Shown in pieces: positions 1-9,910 of a stretch of DNA of 20,651 bases. The position numbers were made by a program, and so were the translations under genes. The stretch spans positions 1-20,651 of the forward strand of contig JBNGIS010031131.1 of assembly GCA_049999725.1 (NCBI GenBank), given 5' to 3'. How positions within the stretch are numbered: position 1 is the first letter of the stretch; the number at the start of each line of letters is the position of its first letter. Under the pieces are notes generated by a model. The model did not search any database and was not told the origin of the DNA. It saw only the letters and a program-made list of their open reading frames with translations. Origin of the DNA: Haplomitrium mnioides. Lineage: Eukaryota; Marchantiophyta; Haplomitriopsida; Calobryales.

Positions 1-1513
1 CCTCTCCCATCAGAGTTTTCAATTGTTGATCTTGCACCACCTCCACTTGTTGAAGGTTGTAGCTCCAGATTCCTACGCAATCTATCTTGCCATGGAATAT
101 TGTTGTTGTTGCTTCCACTTTGTGGATTGTTCAACCCTTGTGGTTGTTTACTCTCTTCTGTCACAACTTGCTTCCCTTTTGGATCCTCTATAACAATGTC
201 CACTTTAGGACAATACCAAGTGCTTAATTCATCAAATACCACAACCCTACTTACCTTCATTATACGTGTAGTAGGATTGTAGCACTTGTAGTCTTTCTGT
301 TCATTGGAGTATCCAATGAAAATACATTTTTTTGCTTTTGGATCTAGTTTGCTTCGTTTTTCTTATAGCACATGAACATATGCTATGCAGCCAAACACTT
401 TCAGGTGTGACATACTTGGGCATCTCTCTGTAAACCTCTCCTCTGGTGTCATCCTATGAACACCTGCAATAGAAGTACGATTCATTATATAGAGTGTTGT
501 TGATACTGCCTCTGCCCAATAGGAATGAGGTATATTCTTCTCATTTATCATGGCACGTGCTACTTCTGCAGCATGTCTGTTTTTCCTTTCAACTACCCCA
601 TTCTGCTGAGGTGTATATTTGCATGTTTGTTGTCTCTTGATGCCTTTGGTCTGTAGATAGTTACTGAATTCCATGGAGAAATACTCCCCATCAGATCTTA
701 AACATTTTGCCGACAACCCTTTTTCCTTTTCCATCAAAGCTCAAAAATGTTTGAAGTGATCAAGCACTTCACTCTTATGTTTCATAAAATATATCCACAG
801 TTTCTGTGAATAATCATCAATAAAGGTAACATAGTATGTGCATCCTCCAAGAGATCATGTTTTTGCAGGACCCCACACATCTGAGTGTACCAACTCTAGT
901 GGCTTCTTTGCCACATATCCATTATGAGGAAATGGCTTCCTTGCCTGCTTACCAAACTGGCAGGCTTCACATACTTTGTCCATGCTTTCAACTTTGAACC
1001 TGGGCAGTCCATTGACAATCCCTGACTTTTTCATCTCTCTCAACTTCTGTATGTTGACATGGCCAATTCTTTTGTGCCATATCTCAATATCACACACCGC
1101 TCCTGCACCATGTGCAAACATGGCTTCTGTTATAGCAGGCATGCTCACATCCTGTGTGAACATTCTTCCATTCCTGCTTCCTTTGGAGATGAGATCATAG
1201 TTATTCCCCCATTCTTCAATAGAAACCCATGTAGGATTGAATCTTACTTGCATGTTCTGCTCCACACACTATCCAATTGAAATCAGATTCTTCTGAATCT
1301 TTGGAACATGCATAACATTAGACAAGCACCTTGTTTTACCATTCTCCATCACAATGGGTATGCTCCCAATCTTCTTGATAAGATGCATCGCGAATCACCT
1401 GTCTCAACATATCCAGGTGTGCTAAGATCTCTGGTTTCTTTAAATCACTCTCTGTGTCTCGTCAAGTGGTTTGAGCATGCAGAATCTACAAACCATTTTT
1501 CCTCATCATCTTC
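1..1513 (-). pseudogene. Element A pol, protease to integrase C-terminus (broken)
   Basis: Continues gag in the same frame after an amber codon. A retroviral-type aspartic protease start is visible as DSACSNH near 1480-1488, where most relatives have DSG. A one-base deletion near 1390 shifts the frame. TAG at 1269-1271 follows ISIG. The integrase then shows its HHCC zinc motif intact (WHKRIGH, then CEAC), the first acidic residue in HSDVWG and the pair in FIDDYS. TGA stops follow near 857 and 741-743, and TAA near 365. A 6-nt in-frame deletion removes two glycines before the catalytic E (DGEYFS here, DGGGEYFS in A'). The segment 1-362 is open and ends in the linker before RT. Its job was proviral cDNA insertion; it is inactive now. 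Confidence 0.92.
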
Positions 1514-2488
1514 CTACTCCTCGTGCATGACAGATGAGCATCCATGTTGCACAATGAAAATATTCTCATTGGCTGCCTTATTGGAATCTGCATAATTCCC
1601 TTGAACACGATTGTTCCTCTGATCATTCTGCTTTTTGTAGCAGTCTCTCGCTATGTGGCCTTGCTTGCCACAATAAAAACACTCAGATCCTTGATTCTGA
1701 TGTTGACCTCCATGACTTCTATTACTCTCCCTACCTCTTGATTGACCTTTGCTATTAGATTGTTGTTGCAGCTGATTGTACACATTTCCATCTGAGTGGC
1801 CTCTTCCAGATCCGCTTCTGCCATAACTTTTGCCTTGACCTCTACCTCTAGTAGAGTAGAATGCTTGTTCCTGGTTACCTTGACTGTTTGATGCTCCTCC
1901 ACCAAGGTCAAGCTCTTCTACAACCAGCATGGTAATGAGTTGTGAAAAAGATGTAGCACCCTCCATCGTTCTTCTGGAGGTTTTGAACTGTTTGAACTCA
2001 TTGCCCAAACCGTTCAAGCAAACTGCTACCATGATGCTTTCCTTCACTTCTTCTCCTACACTTGCCAATTGCTCAGTTAGGGACTTGATTCTCAAGGCAT
2101 AAGCATTCACATTTAGCTTCTCCTTTTGCAAATTGACAAACGCCATTTGCAATGCTAGTTTCCTTGCTTCTGAAGAAACAATGTATCTGTTCTTCAGGAT
2201 GTCCTAACCTTTCTTGGGTGTCTTTGATGTAGATTTATATCCCATCATCTTGTCATCAACACTTATGGTCAGCCAATCTAACAACTTGTGCACGTTCTCA
2301 TAATATGTCTCATACTCTTGCAGTTTTTCTTCTAATGGGAGTGATCCCAATATAGGTTCTATTACATCATCAGTAATGAACCTCCAAAGCCTTTTGCTCT
2401 TAATAAAATTGGTCATCCTTACAGACCAAATAGTGTAGTTGCTCTCATTCAATTTCTCAGTCACAATCTGAGAAATTCCATCTGCCAT
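1514..2488 (-). pseudogene. Element A gag with CCHC zinc knuckle (one internal stop)
   Basis: Encodes a copia capsid/nucleocapsid precursor of 324 codons. It starts at the ATG at 2488 (MADGISQIV) just after the leader; A' has the same start. A UBN2-type gag domain fills roughly residues 20-210. A Gly/Arg/Ser/Gln-rich stretch follows, then a complete knuckle CFYCGKQGHIARDC near 1640-1690 of the CX2CX4HX4C form, which binds RNA during packaging. The only break is TAG at 2204-2206, where A' has TGG (Trp). Gag ends at TAG 1514-1516, and the protease follows in the same frame. A' ends at the same place, which raises the question of readthrough. Spurious frames on the other strand are shadows. Confidence 0.93.
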
Positions 2489-2831
2489 CTCTCAATCCTG
2501 CAAATCAAGTGTGTCCAAACAAGCAATGTGCTCTCAGCACAGCAATCTGGCACTCTTAGAGGATTTCTGTCACCTTTTGTGACCAAATTCGAAGTAGAGC
2601 ACTCAAATCAGATCAATATTGCAGGAAATTTGTGTCACTTCTTGTTACTAACTTCAAAATAGGACCAGATCTAATTGATACAAATGAAACCACAACTTGC
2701 AGAACCTTTGTTGCATATAGAAGCACCCAAAATCATGAACCGATTCTATCTTCCCTTAAGACCCTTGCTCACTTAATCAAAATCAAAACTGCTTCAGATG
2801 TTTGAAGGTCGATTCACAAGAAAAATAGGAG

Positions 2832-2914
<83 letters not shown>

Positions 2915-2923
2915 ATGAACCGA
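2489..2923 (-). other. Element A untranslated leader with twin small hairpins
   Basis: Lies between the primer-binding site and gag and aligns with the leader of A'. It holds two 15-nt stem-loops 65 nt apart, at 2569-2583 and 2634-2648. Each has a 5-bp stem GTCAC/GTGAC and a 5-nt purine loop on the sense strand; the second has one mismatched base. It also holds the CT microsatellite. Copia leaders carry the packaging signal, but assigning that role to these hairpins is inference. Confidence 0.7.
2833..2912. repeat. Perfect (CT)40 microsatellite
   Basis: Eighty bases of uninterrupted CT (GA on the element's sense strand) in A's leader, just after the primer-binding site. The same position in A' has only GAGAGAGAG (16858-16866), so the tract expanded after the copies separated or contracted in A'. 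A frame running through it encodes Arg-Glu repeats and is not a gene. Confidence 0.98.
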
Positions 2924-2935
2924 GCTCTGATACCA
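2924..2935 (-). promoter_or_regulatory. Element A primer-binding site, initiator tRNA-Met 3' end
   Basis: On the minus strand the LTR end AACA is followed at once by TGGTATCAGAGC. This is the complement of the 3' end of plant initiator tRNA-Met and the classic copia minus-strand primer site. It fixes the LTR boundary and the orientation. Confidence 0.95.
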
Positions 2936-3275
2936 TGTTACAAAAATTAAAGAGAGAGTAATATGGAGCCAATATACCAGTGCTAGCAGCACTCTATTAA
3001 CAACTGCGTCAAGCATACATTGGGGAGGAGCATGAGAGATCCTCAACAAGAATGTGGAAGCATAAAATGAATGGGCAATAGCCCCTCTCTCCCTTATATA
3101 CACAAATACCTAGGCTTAGTCGAATTAGGGCTGGCACTACAGAAGTCAACACTAGAAGACAAATTATAATAAGACAAAAAAGAGTATATGACAAAATACT
3201 AATTTGTCATATCTGAATTTAGACTATCGTGGTCTAAATTCACTAGATAACTTAACAGAACTCGAATTCTCAACA
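2936..3275 (-). repeat. Element A 5' LTR (340 bp)
   Basis: Begins TGTTGAGAATTCGAG and ends TTGTAACA on the minus strand, with TG...CA ends and a short TGTT/AACA inverted terminus. It abuts the primer-binding site. The TATA box TATATAA lies at 3094-3100, about 175 bp into the LTR. The U3 half up to about 3083 aligns with 16378-16580 of A'. The R-U5 half has no counterpart there. Confidence 0.93.
3094..3100 (-). promoter_or_regulatory. TATA box of element A LTR
   Basis: TATATAAGGG on the minus strand, conserved at 16561-16567 in A'. It would drive the genomic transcript toward the left edge. Confidence 0.75.
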
Positions 3276-3699
3276 CATGTGCTCTTCCGAAAATCACTAG
3301 ACGCTCCTCTGTCGTCGAACGAGTGTTGCTAGCTCAATATCGCATTTTCGCAAAAACGTGATGCAGTTGGAGAGTAGTCAAAAATGGGAACTCGATCCCA
3401 GATTTTGACGTGCTGACATTCGCCTCCACCTGCAACTGGACGTCCTCCTTACGAGCTCGCGAGTTCCTCACGAACTCGTGACCTCCTCATGAACTCAGGA
3501 CCTCCTTGACGTCGACGTGTTGTCATTCGCAACCAAGGAAGCCGCAGCCTCCTCACAAAGTATGCTCGCCATCGACTATGTTGCTTGTGCTCCAAACGCG
3601 ATATCAAAAACATTGTCCCGATAAATATCGAACTAGAGGAGAGTAAGAATACGAACAGGAAATATGAATGCTGAGGATGCATCCTTAAGACTCCTCATG

Positions 3700-3707
3700 T
3701 TTATATA
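3700..3707 (-). promoter_or_regulatory. TATA box of element B 3' LTR
   Basis: TATATAAA on the minus strand, matched at 8407-8414 in the 5' LTR, about 360 bp into the LTR. Confidence 0.6.
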
Positions 3708-4010
3708 TCAATAGGGGTCAGCTTCCGCTGACATACAAGTTGCCCCAGTAATGAAAGAGGGGGGCAACTAACATTAGACAGTGGTAGGAGGGAATAGCCT
3801 GCATGTGGCATTCCTTTTGAAAATCTTAACAAACCTCCTATTTTTGAGCCTATTGCTGACTGCTCACTGTCACAAGTATAAATGTCTTTGGAGGGGCCTT
3901 GAACTTGGCAGCCCGTCTAAAATGTCAATTAGATATCTACACTAGCTATTCTATACAACAAACAATAGTTAGTTGTTCCTATTTACAGCAGCAAAGATAC
4001 ATGTTCAACA

Positions 4011-4022
4011 TGGTATCAGAGC
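4011..4022 (+). promoter_or_regulatory. Initiator-tRNA primer-site motif on the opposite strand inside B's LTR
   Basis: TGGTATCAGAGC preceded by TTCAACA, as if it were an LTR/primer-site junction facing right. The other LTR has the same motif at 8718-8729 with one mismatch. The 19-nt word TACAGCAGCAAAGATACAT stands on both sides (3984-4002 and 4032-4050). It cannot prime B, which uses 7826-7839. Confidence 0.7.
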
Positions 4023-4058
4023 TGGCTATTCTACAGCAGCAAAGATACATTTCCAGCA

Positions 4059-4067
4059 CTCCCACTT
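4059..4067 (-). promoter_or_regulatory. Element B polypurine tract
   Basis: AAGTGGGAG on the minus strand, immediately before the LTR's TG. A purine run here is the expected plus-strand primer of an LTR retroelement and supports the LTR boundary at 4058. Confidence 0.75.
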
Positions 4068-5348
4068 ATCGCATGTTGCTGTAGAGCAGTAGACCCCCAT
4101 CTTGTTTCATCAGCTTGAAGTATCATTCTTGGGCAATGCTTTGGTGAGAACGTCGGATGCCATCTCCACTGTCACACAATACTCCAATTCCACTTCATTT
4201 TCAAGCATGTATGAAGTGATACTAGAAGTCAATGTGTTTGTCTTTGGATGTTGAACTAGGTTGATTCCAGTTCCATGCATCCAAGGTAATCACACAGAAA
4301 AAGTGTCTCTTGCTTGAATCCAATCAAGCAACCTGCGAATCCACGCAGCTTCCTCACGAGCATTTGGCAATGCCTTGTACTCAGCTTCAATCGATGAAAG
4401 GGTAGTGGTCCTCTGCATTGGACTCCTCGAGGAGATAACTATCTCCCATATGTCCAGCGTTGGATCTTCTCCCCAATTTGCATCACTATTGCCAGTAAGC
4501 TAGATCCCTTTATCACCCTTCCAGATGATGCCAAGATCCCTTGTACCCTTCAAGTACCTATTGACAGTTTGCAATCAGCATCCAGTGCAAGCTTTGCAAC
4601 TTCCTTTGTTGATTGAGCTCTTGCATTCCTATCTCCAATCACCTGTGTCCCAAATATATAGTGTACCCCTCCAAGGTCCACCTCTCAAATGGGTTACTCA
4701 GACCATGCTTCATGCTGCGCAGCAAATTCAGGTAACACTGAATAATAGCAAGTCATGTGTAGTGACTATGATGATAGACTTATTTACCTCTGAGCAGTCT
4801 TGCTATGATCGGATTTGTATCATGAATATCCACCACTTTGCAAGTACTGGTCCATCTCCTCATACCATGCTCTTGAGGACCACTCTAGTCCCTACAAAGT
4901 CTTCCTAGGAGACACATACCTTGTGCTCTATATCAGGTGCCTCAAAACCGTGTAGGTTGCACCATACCGATCTCTTCCTTGAGATCTTCATTCAGAAAAC
5001 CTGACTTCACATCCATCTGATGGACTTCCCTATCCATATCTGCTGCAATGGCCAGCTAGCAGCGGATTGACGTCGACTTCATCATTGCTGGAGCGAATGT
5101 TCCTGAAAACGATACCTTCCTTCTGCAGATATCCCTAGGCTACCAAGTGTGCCTTGTACTTGGTGACTATAGCTTCACGCTTGGGCTCCCAGTACCCACT
5201 TGCACTCAATGGTTCTTCTGCCTTCTGCTAAATCTCTCGAGGTCCAAGTCCCAATCTGTATCAAGGATTAGTACTTATCTTTTGTAGCCTACTCCCACTA
5301 TTTAGCATCATCCCCCTAATGGCCTGCCTTAGGCTTGCTTGTTCTTGC
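4068..5348 (-). pseudogene. Element B reverse transcriptase / RNase H remnant
   Basis: The piece copied genomic RNA into cDNA. Recognisable in order on the minus strand: KYKAHLVA followed by a stop and GYLQKEG (about 5130-5160); IAADMDREVHQMDVKSGFLN near 5010-5060; GLEWSSRAWYEEMDQYL near 4840-4885; the thumb-to-RNase H link KYLKGTRDLGI near 4540-4560; SDANWGEDPT near 4460-4490; SSIEAEYKAL near 4370-4400; and the closing KHIDF and LTKALP blocks near 4120-4240. The catalytic YVDD is no longer readable; its place (about 4755-4775) reads VTTHD. Many stops and frameshifts are present, and part of the thumb appears deleted. Inactive beyond doubt. Confidence 0.85.
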
Positions 5349-6420
5349 TCATGAACAACATTTGCCTAACCTTCCTATCTTCCAAGCTTGACAATTGGTC
5401 TTCAAAAATTTTGTGACTTCCTCACAGATTGTAATGCCTTCTCCCACTGTCTTCAGATTCCTCCAAGATGGCTGTTCCACCTTCTCCAAGTTGTTGCCCA
5501 GAAGTCTGACCAGCTCTCCATCACCTAGGGTAATCCTTAGTTTATCAGGGAGGGCAGAGCTTGGATTTGCCTCCAACTTGTTCCCTACCTCCAACTCATT
5601 GAAAACGACATACCTGTACCAGGTTGTTTTGCTTGTAACTGGGTCATAGTCATAGACCTTCCCTCCTTCACTGTACCCAAGGAAAAATACACTTTACTCT
5701 ATTAGGTTCCAACTTTGTGCGAAGTGTCACAAGAACCAAGAAGTATGTGTTACAGCAAAAAATCTCTGAGATGCTTCACTGAAGGTTGAACCCCCAAGCC
5801 TGCCAAGGTGTCAACCCTTCAATTACAGTTGTGGTGCTAAAATTCTTCAACTGTGGCCTCTCCCACTGCCCAGAACTTGTTCTGCATGCAAACATGCGCA
5901 ATGCTTTCAGCCTTCTCAACAAAGTTCCTGTTCAGCCATGCTACCACGACACTTGTCCTTCAGGCCAGCATATGCAACATTCTTCCAGGCCTCTTGACAA
6001 TTGTCTTGTTTAGCTATACTGCCACACCTTCCTAGTGTGGAGAATCCTAAGCAATCATCTATGCTCTGATGCCAACTCTTCACAAGAAAATTCTGAAATT
6101 GTTGCCATCACTCCAAAATCTTTGATTCTATTGTTAACTTCATTCTCCATCCCAACAAGACATGTTTGCAACATTGAAACATCTCATCCTTGCTATTCAT
6201 GAAGAAGACAAAGGAAATCTTTTATTTTCATCTGTGAATGATACCAAAAAAACTTGTAGCCAAACATTGAAGGTGTCTTCATAAATCCACATATGTTGTT
6301 GTGGACTAATTCCAACTTGGATATCCTTCATCCAATGGTGCGCCCTTCTTGTCTGCAGACTTTGTATGACTTCCCTTCACACATCTTTCACAGAACTCAA
6401 GTGAGGTAGATTTTCTAAAT
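5349..6420 (-). pseudogene. Element B integrase and integrase-RT linker remnant
   Basis: Minus-strand pieces align with copia integrase: LELVHNNICG near 6310-6340, NEVNNRIKDFG near 6120-6150 (D has NEVNRRIKILR), and FPW near 5680 of the conserved block before the linker. The segment 5349-5594 stays open for 81 codons and corresponds to the linker ahead of RT; I recognise no domain in it. Frameshifts occur every 50-100 bases, so boundaries are approximate. The catalytic E is lost: GGGEY of relatives is not readable near 6110. Confidence 0.72.
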
Positions 6421-7825
6421 CATGTTGCTCACCATGTTGGTAAGCAACCTGCTTCCTTGCTCTCCCAAGAATCCAAACATATGGTGCTAGAGATTTATTT
6501 CCTTCTCTCTGGTTAGCTACACTCAGGCCTCACTCAACCTTTGGGATGCAATCCACTCTACACAGTTTCTCTCCCATGATTCCAACACCAAATATATCAC
6601 CTTGCTAAGCTTATTGAGGATTGTACAACTATATGGGTTAGTGATGACCACCAAGCAAGTCCAAGAATGTGTGCTTACTGACACTAGTTACTTTGTGATC
6701 TCAGGCCTATATAAAGGACTCCTTCTAGGCTATGGGTGACGCTCCTGTCTCATGATCCTTTAATACTGAGATGCACGTTTCTGTTGCAATTGTAGATACT
6801 CCACAATTGTTGCCCAACTGTTAACTCTAGGATCAGTTTTGTAGAGATCCATTAATCAAACCTTTCTTGATGACGTGGCTGGATGCACCAGGTGTTAGAG
6901 CATCCTGGTCATCCATGTCTTTAGATCAGGTTTAATAATCCTTGTCTTCAGAAAATTCTTGTTCTTCAATTGCTACACTGGAGGCTTCATGAGATTTCTC
7001 TCATCTCTTCCAAACTTATTGTCAACTAGTTCCACCTTGTAGGATTTGGACAAGCGTCCAATCTTATTGCAATGATGGCATGTACATATCTCTGCAAGTA
7101 TCCAATCTTTCTTGTCTCCTTTGGCAATCAAAGTAATATCATCAATTTCTGTTGTGTCGCATCTGCTCCTCATTGAGCAAGCAACTCACCATGAATTCCA
7201 TATTTAGGTCAGATCTCCCCTTTGCCTCCATTTTCATGACCAAAGTGTCATAACCTTCAGGAAGGCTGCAGAGCAAGACATATACCACCATGTCTTCAAT
7301 TCATGGTTGAAACTGCCTGAAGCTTCCTAGACATGGACTTGACCTTAATCACATATACAGTGATAGTTGAATTTTTTTTTTTGCATGTGTAACAAGTAGG
7401 TTCAGAAAAAAAATTCTCCTTCACAGTCCCCTTGCCTGAATAATTACTTGATAGTAATTCCCAAGCTTCATGTCATGTGTATTGCTGCAATTTCTCACCA
7501 ACTCCAAAAGATGATCTTCAAGACTCACCAAACTCGATGCCAAAACCTTCTGCTCAACTTTTCCCAAACATTTCTTTTCTCTCTAGATGTCAACCCTAGA
7601 TATTTCAGAGATCAGAATATAGCAGCTTGGAGATCCTCAGTAATTTCCCATAGATCTTGACTCATCAAGATCAATTGCATTTTCAACTTCCATGGATGAA
7701 AAAATCTCTCCTCCAAATTTCTGGCTATAGATCTGGAATCACCAAGTCAACTTCATCTTATCTCAAAGATGGAATGCCTTAGAAATTTCTTCACTATGCT
7801 ACCAGAACCAGACTCGACTTGTATC
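6421..7825 (-). pseudogene. Element B gag, zinc knuckle, protease and GAG-pre-integrase remnant
   Basis: After the primer site, gag-like words are readable: FHPWKLKMQLILMS near 7660-7700, as in copia gag N-termini. An open stretch at 6973-7173 holds a decayed knuckle CHHCNKIGRLSKSY, where His is Arg and the last Cys is Tyr. Protease follows near 6880 as PGASSHV, where D has DSGASNHM, so the catalytic Asp is gone. The GAG-pre-integrase part lies at about 6430-6750. Order and spacing match D. Boundaries between domains are estimates. Confidence 0.72.
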
Positions 7826-7839
7826 GTGGGCCCATAACC
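7826..7839 (-). promoter_or_regulatory. Element B primer-binding site, internal (half-tRNA) initiator Met type
   Basis: GGTTATGGGCCCAC on the minus strand, starting directly at the LTR end. It is complementary to the anticodon arm of initiator tRNA-Met (GGGCCCATAACC), not to the tRNA 3' end. Drosophila copia is known to prime from a 5' half of this tRNA. C has the same site with one change. Confidence 0.82.
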
Positions 7840-8768
7840 TATTGGAAATCAAATACAAAAACTCCATGTGGAGAGCTGAGAGGCTGTCGAAAGGGAGCAC
7901 TTGATCGAAATATGTGCTTCGAAGGAGACAAGAATGAGGTTAGATCGATGGTCGCAAAGTGGCAGAATTGGAATGCCCATAAATCAAAAAGCGGAGGGGG
8001 GGTCCAAATGCTCTTCCAAAAATCACCAGATGCTCTCTTGTTGCCGAACGAGCGTCGTTGGCTCGATATCGCGTTTTCGCAAAAACGTAATGCAGCAAGA
8101 GAGTACTCAAAAACGGGAACTCGATCCCAGTTTTTGACGTGCTGACATTCGCCTCCACCTGCAACTTGATGTCCTCCTTGCGAGCTCGCGAGTTCCTCAT
8201 GAACTCGCGACCTCCTCGGCGTCGGCATGCTGACATTCGCAACCAGTGAAGTCGCAACCTCCTCACAAAGTATGCTCGTCGTCGACTATGCTACATGTGC
8301 TCCAAACGTGATATCAAGAACACCGTCCTGATAAATATAGAACTAGAGGAAGAGTATGCGAACAAGAAATATGAATGCTGAGGATGCATCCTTAAGACTC
8401 CTCGTGTTTATATATCAATAGGGGTCAACTTGCGCTGACATACAAGTTGCCCTAGTAATGAAAGAGGGGGGTAACTAGCATTAGATAGTGGCAGGAGGGA
8501 ATGGCCTGCATGTGGCATTCGTTCTGACAATCTTAACAAACCTCCTATTTTTGAGCCTATTGCTGACTGCTCACTGTCACAAGTATAAATGTCTTTGGAG
8601 GGGCCTTGAACTTGGCAGCCCGTCTAAAATGTCAATTAGATATCTACACTAGCTACCTTATACAACTAACAATAGTTTGTTGTTCCTATTTATAGCAGCA
8701 AAGATACATGTTCAACATGGTATCATAGCTACTAGCTATTCTACAGCAACAAAGATACATTTCCAACA
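7840..8768 (-). repeat. Element B 5' LTR (929 bp)
   Basis: Begins TGTTGGAAATG at 8768 and ends TTCCAATA at 7840. The usual CA end has become TA, a likely C-to-T change. TATA box at 8407-8414. The GC-rich section at about 8040-8260 has short degenerate direct and inverted repeats (GAGCTCGCGAG, GAACTCGCGAC). Open frames on both strands at 7819-8266 are overlapping and are not genes; they lie wholly in the LTR. Confidence 0.88.
8407..8414 (-). promoter_or_regulatory. TATA box of element B 5' LTR
   Basis: TATATAAA on the minus strand, matching 3700-3707. It lies 354-361 bp from the LTR start, the same U3 length as in C's LTR. Confidence 0.6.
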
Positions 8769-9910
8769 ATATCCACTGTACTCCAACACATGATCCTTGG
8801 AGCCTTGAAGGTACCTGAAAATTCCTTTCACTACAAGCCAATGAGTCATCCTTGGGTTGGACACAAACCTTGAGGCAACTCCCACTGCATAGCATAATTC
8901 AGGCTGCCTACTACACTTCAGCCTCCCTTTTGTTCTAGATCCCATCCTTGATTCATTTCATACCAGCTTTTAATGGAGTGTAGACTGCCTTGCAATCTCC
9001 TATTCCATTCCTTTCAGAAATTTTCCTAATATAGACCTTTTGATTTAGTGTGATCTTCCTTGCATATCCATCCCTCTTAGCATGTATCCCAAGAAGATAG
9101 TGAATCTCCTGTAGGTCTATCATTTCAAATGTCAGCTCTAGGTCCTTGACCTAATTCAATTGATCCAGATCATTGCTAATCATCACTATATCATCTACAT
9201 AGCTGACAAAACTCAGTGTGTTCCACCCTCTCTCCAGGTGTGAACACAATGACTTCCATCACTCCTCCTAAAGTTTTTCGTCTTTAGATGTGTGTCAATC
9301 TGCTGGTACCATGCCCTAAATGCTTGCTTGAGGCCATATATAATGCCTTGTTTTATTTGCATACAAGGCATTCCTTCCTCTCACAACAAATTCTTGTGGC
9401 TGCTGCATATAGATTTCTCACTCAAGATCTCCATTCAAGAATTCCATCTTGACATCCACTTGAGGTGCTTCCCAGTCCATTATTGCAGCAATAGCCAACA
9501 GACACCTTATTGAAGAAAACTTTGCAACTGGTGCAAAGGTTTCTGTGTTAACCACCCCGGCCATCTGTGTAAATCCTTTGGCAACCAGCCTTGCCTTGTA
9601 ATTTCCACAGACCCATTAACTTGGTACTTGACCTTGAGTATCCACTTACACCCTATGGCTTTCCTCCCTTTGGGAAACTTGGTTTGGAGTCCAGGTATGG
9701 TTTTATGGAGTGAATCAACTCCTTAGAAACCACCTCCCATGCTTGGGTATCCTCTTTGAACAACGCCTCCTTTAGTGTTTGTGGATCATCACCATGGTCA
9801 TATTGATTCCCAATGTTTTTGGCACTGCCAGATCCATTGTTACTGGCTATTTGCTCAGCCAACCGGAATGCTTGGCACAACGTTCTCTCCTTCCACAAAT
9901 GTCCTCTCAT
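8769..9910 (-). pseudogene. Element C reverse transcriptase, truncated by element B
   Basis: Minus-strand pieces in order: DPQTLKEALFKEDTQAWEVV near 9715-9790 (start of the copia RT domain), [11 protein letters not shown] near 9540-9590, [20 protein letters not shown] near 9430-9500, the active site YVDD at 9190-9201 within SFVSYVDDIVM, LLGIHAKRDGYARKI near 9050-9100, and RQPELCYAVGVASRFVSNP near 8850-8910, then FRYLQGSKDHVLEYSGY up to B's TG. The catalytic aspartates survive but several stops and shifts break the frame. RNase H is cut off at its start. Better preserved than B's RT, although C must be older than B. Confidence 0.88.

Larger units (their letters stand above)
1..3275 (-). mobile_element. 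Element A: Ty1/copia retrotransposon, 5' part (LTR, leader, gag, protease, integrase)
   Basis: Reading right to left, the element shows a 340-bp LTR, a primer-binding site, a leader of about 435 bp, gag, protease and integrase. This is the Ty1/copia order. It runs off the left edge just after integrase, so RT, RNase H and the 3' LTR are not seen. It is close kin of A' on the other strand: the LTR U3, leader, gag and integrase align nearly throughout. It sits inside B's 3' LTR, because B's LTR sequence resumes at 3276 directly beyond A's terminal TG. The 5-bp target duplication is predicted to be CATGT (3276-3280); its partner lies outside the window. At least five in-frame stops and one frameshift make the copy non-coding today. 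Confidence 0.93.
3276..4058 (-). repeat. Element B 3' LTR, truncated by element A
   Basis: Starts TGCTGGAAATG at 4058, right after the polypurine tract. It aligns with the 5' LTR from 8768 down to about 8005. The remaining 165 or so bases of LTR end should lie left of element A. A TATA box reads TATATAAA at 3700-3707. The stretch 3822-3948 is identical to 8529-8655 (127 bases). The GC-rich part at 3300-3560 has many substitutions. Near the start lies an opposite-strand initiator-tRNA primer motif (4011-4022). Confidence 0.88.
3276..8768 (-). mobile_element. Element B: Ty1/copia retrotransposon, nearly full length, heavily decayed
   Basis: Two direct repeats in the same orientation bound a copia interior reading right to left: 5' LTR 7840-8768, primer site 7826-7839, gag to RNase H 4068-7825, polypurine tract 4059-4067, and 3' LTR 3276-4058 cut short by A. 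B lies within C's RT region; C's coding sequence stops at B's terminal TG (8768). The expected 5-bp target duplication is ATATC (8769-8773); the partner is beyond the left edge. Frames are broken throughout, which fits an older insertion than A. What survives of the gag-protease part resembles D closely enough to align by eye (ASSVAIEEQ here, TSSAAIAKQ in D). Confidence 0.88.

Noticed and set aside
2783-3103. 106-codon minus-strand frame with Arg-Glu repeats
   Set aside because: It is the GA microsatellite read through A's leader and LTR; no start context or homology.
3984-4090. A right-facing element starting at 4011 because of the plus-strand primer motif
   Set aside because: The sequence to the right is minus-strand RNase H, and both copies of the repeat continue 36 bases past the motif to the TG beside the polypurine tract, so it is internal to B's LTR.
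4525-4908. 127-codon plus-strand frame
   Set aside because: The opposite strand carries the RT/RNase H blocks of B; this is the antisense shadow.
7819-8266. Several overlapping frames of 78-129 codons on both strands
   Set aside because: They lie wholly within B's 5' LTR and have diverged, broken counterparts in the 3' LTR (3449-3682); chance frames in GC-rich sequence.
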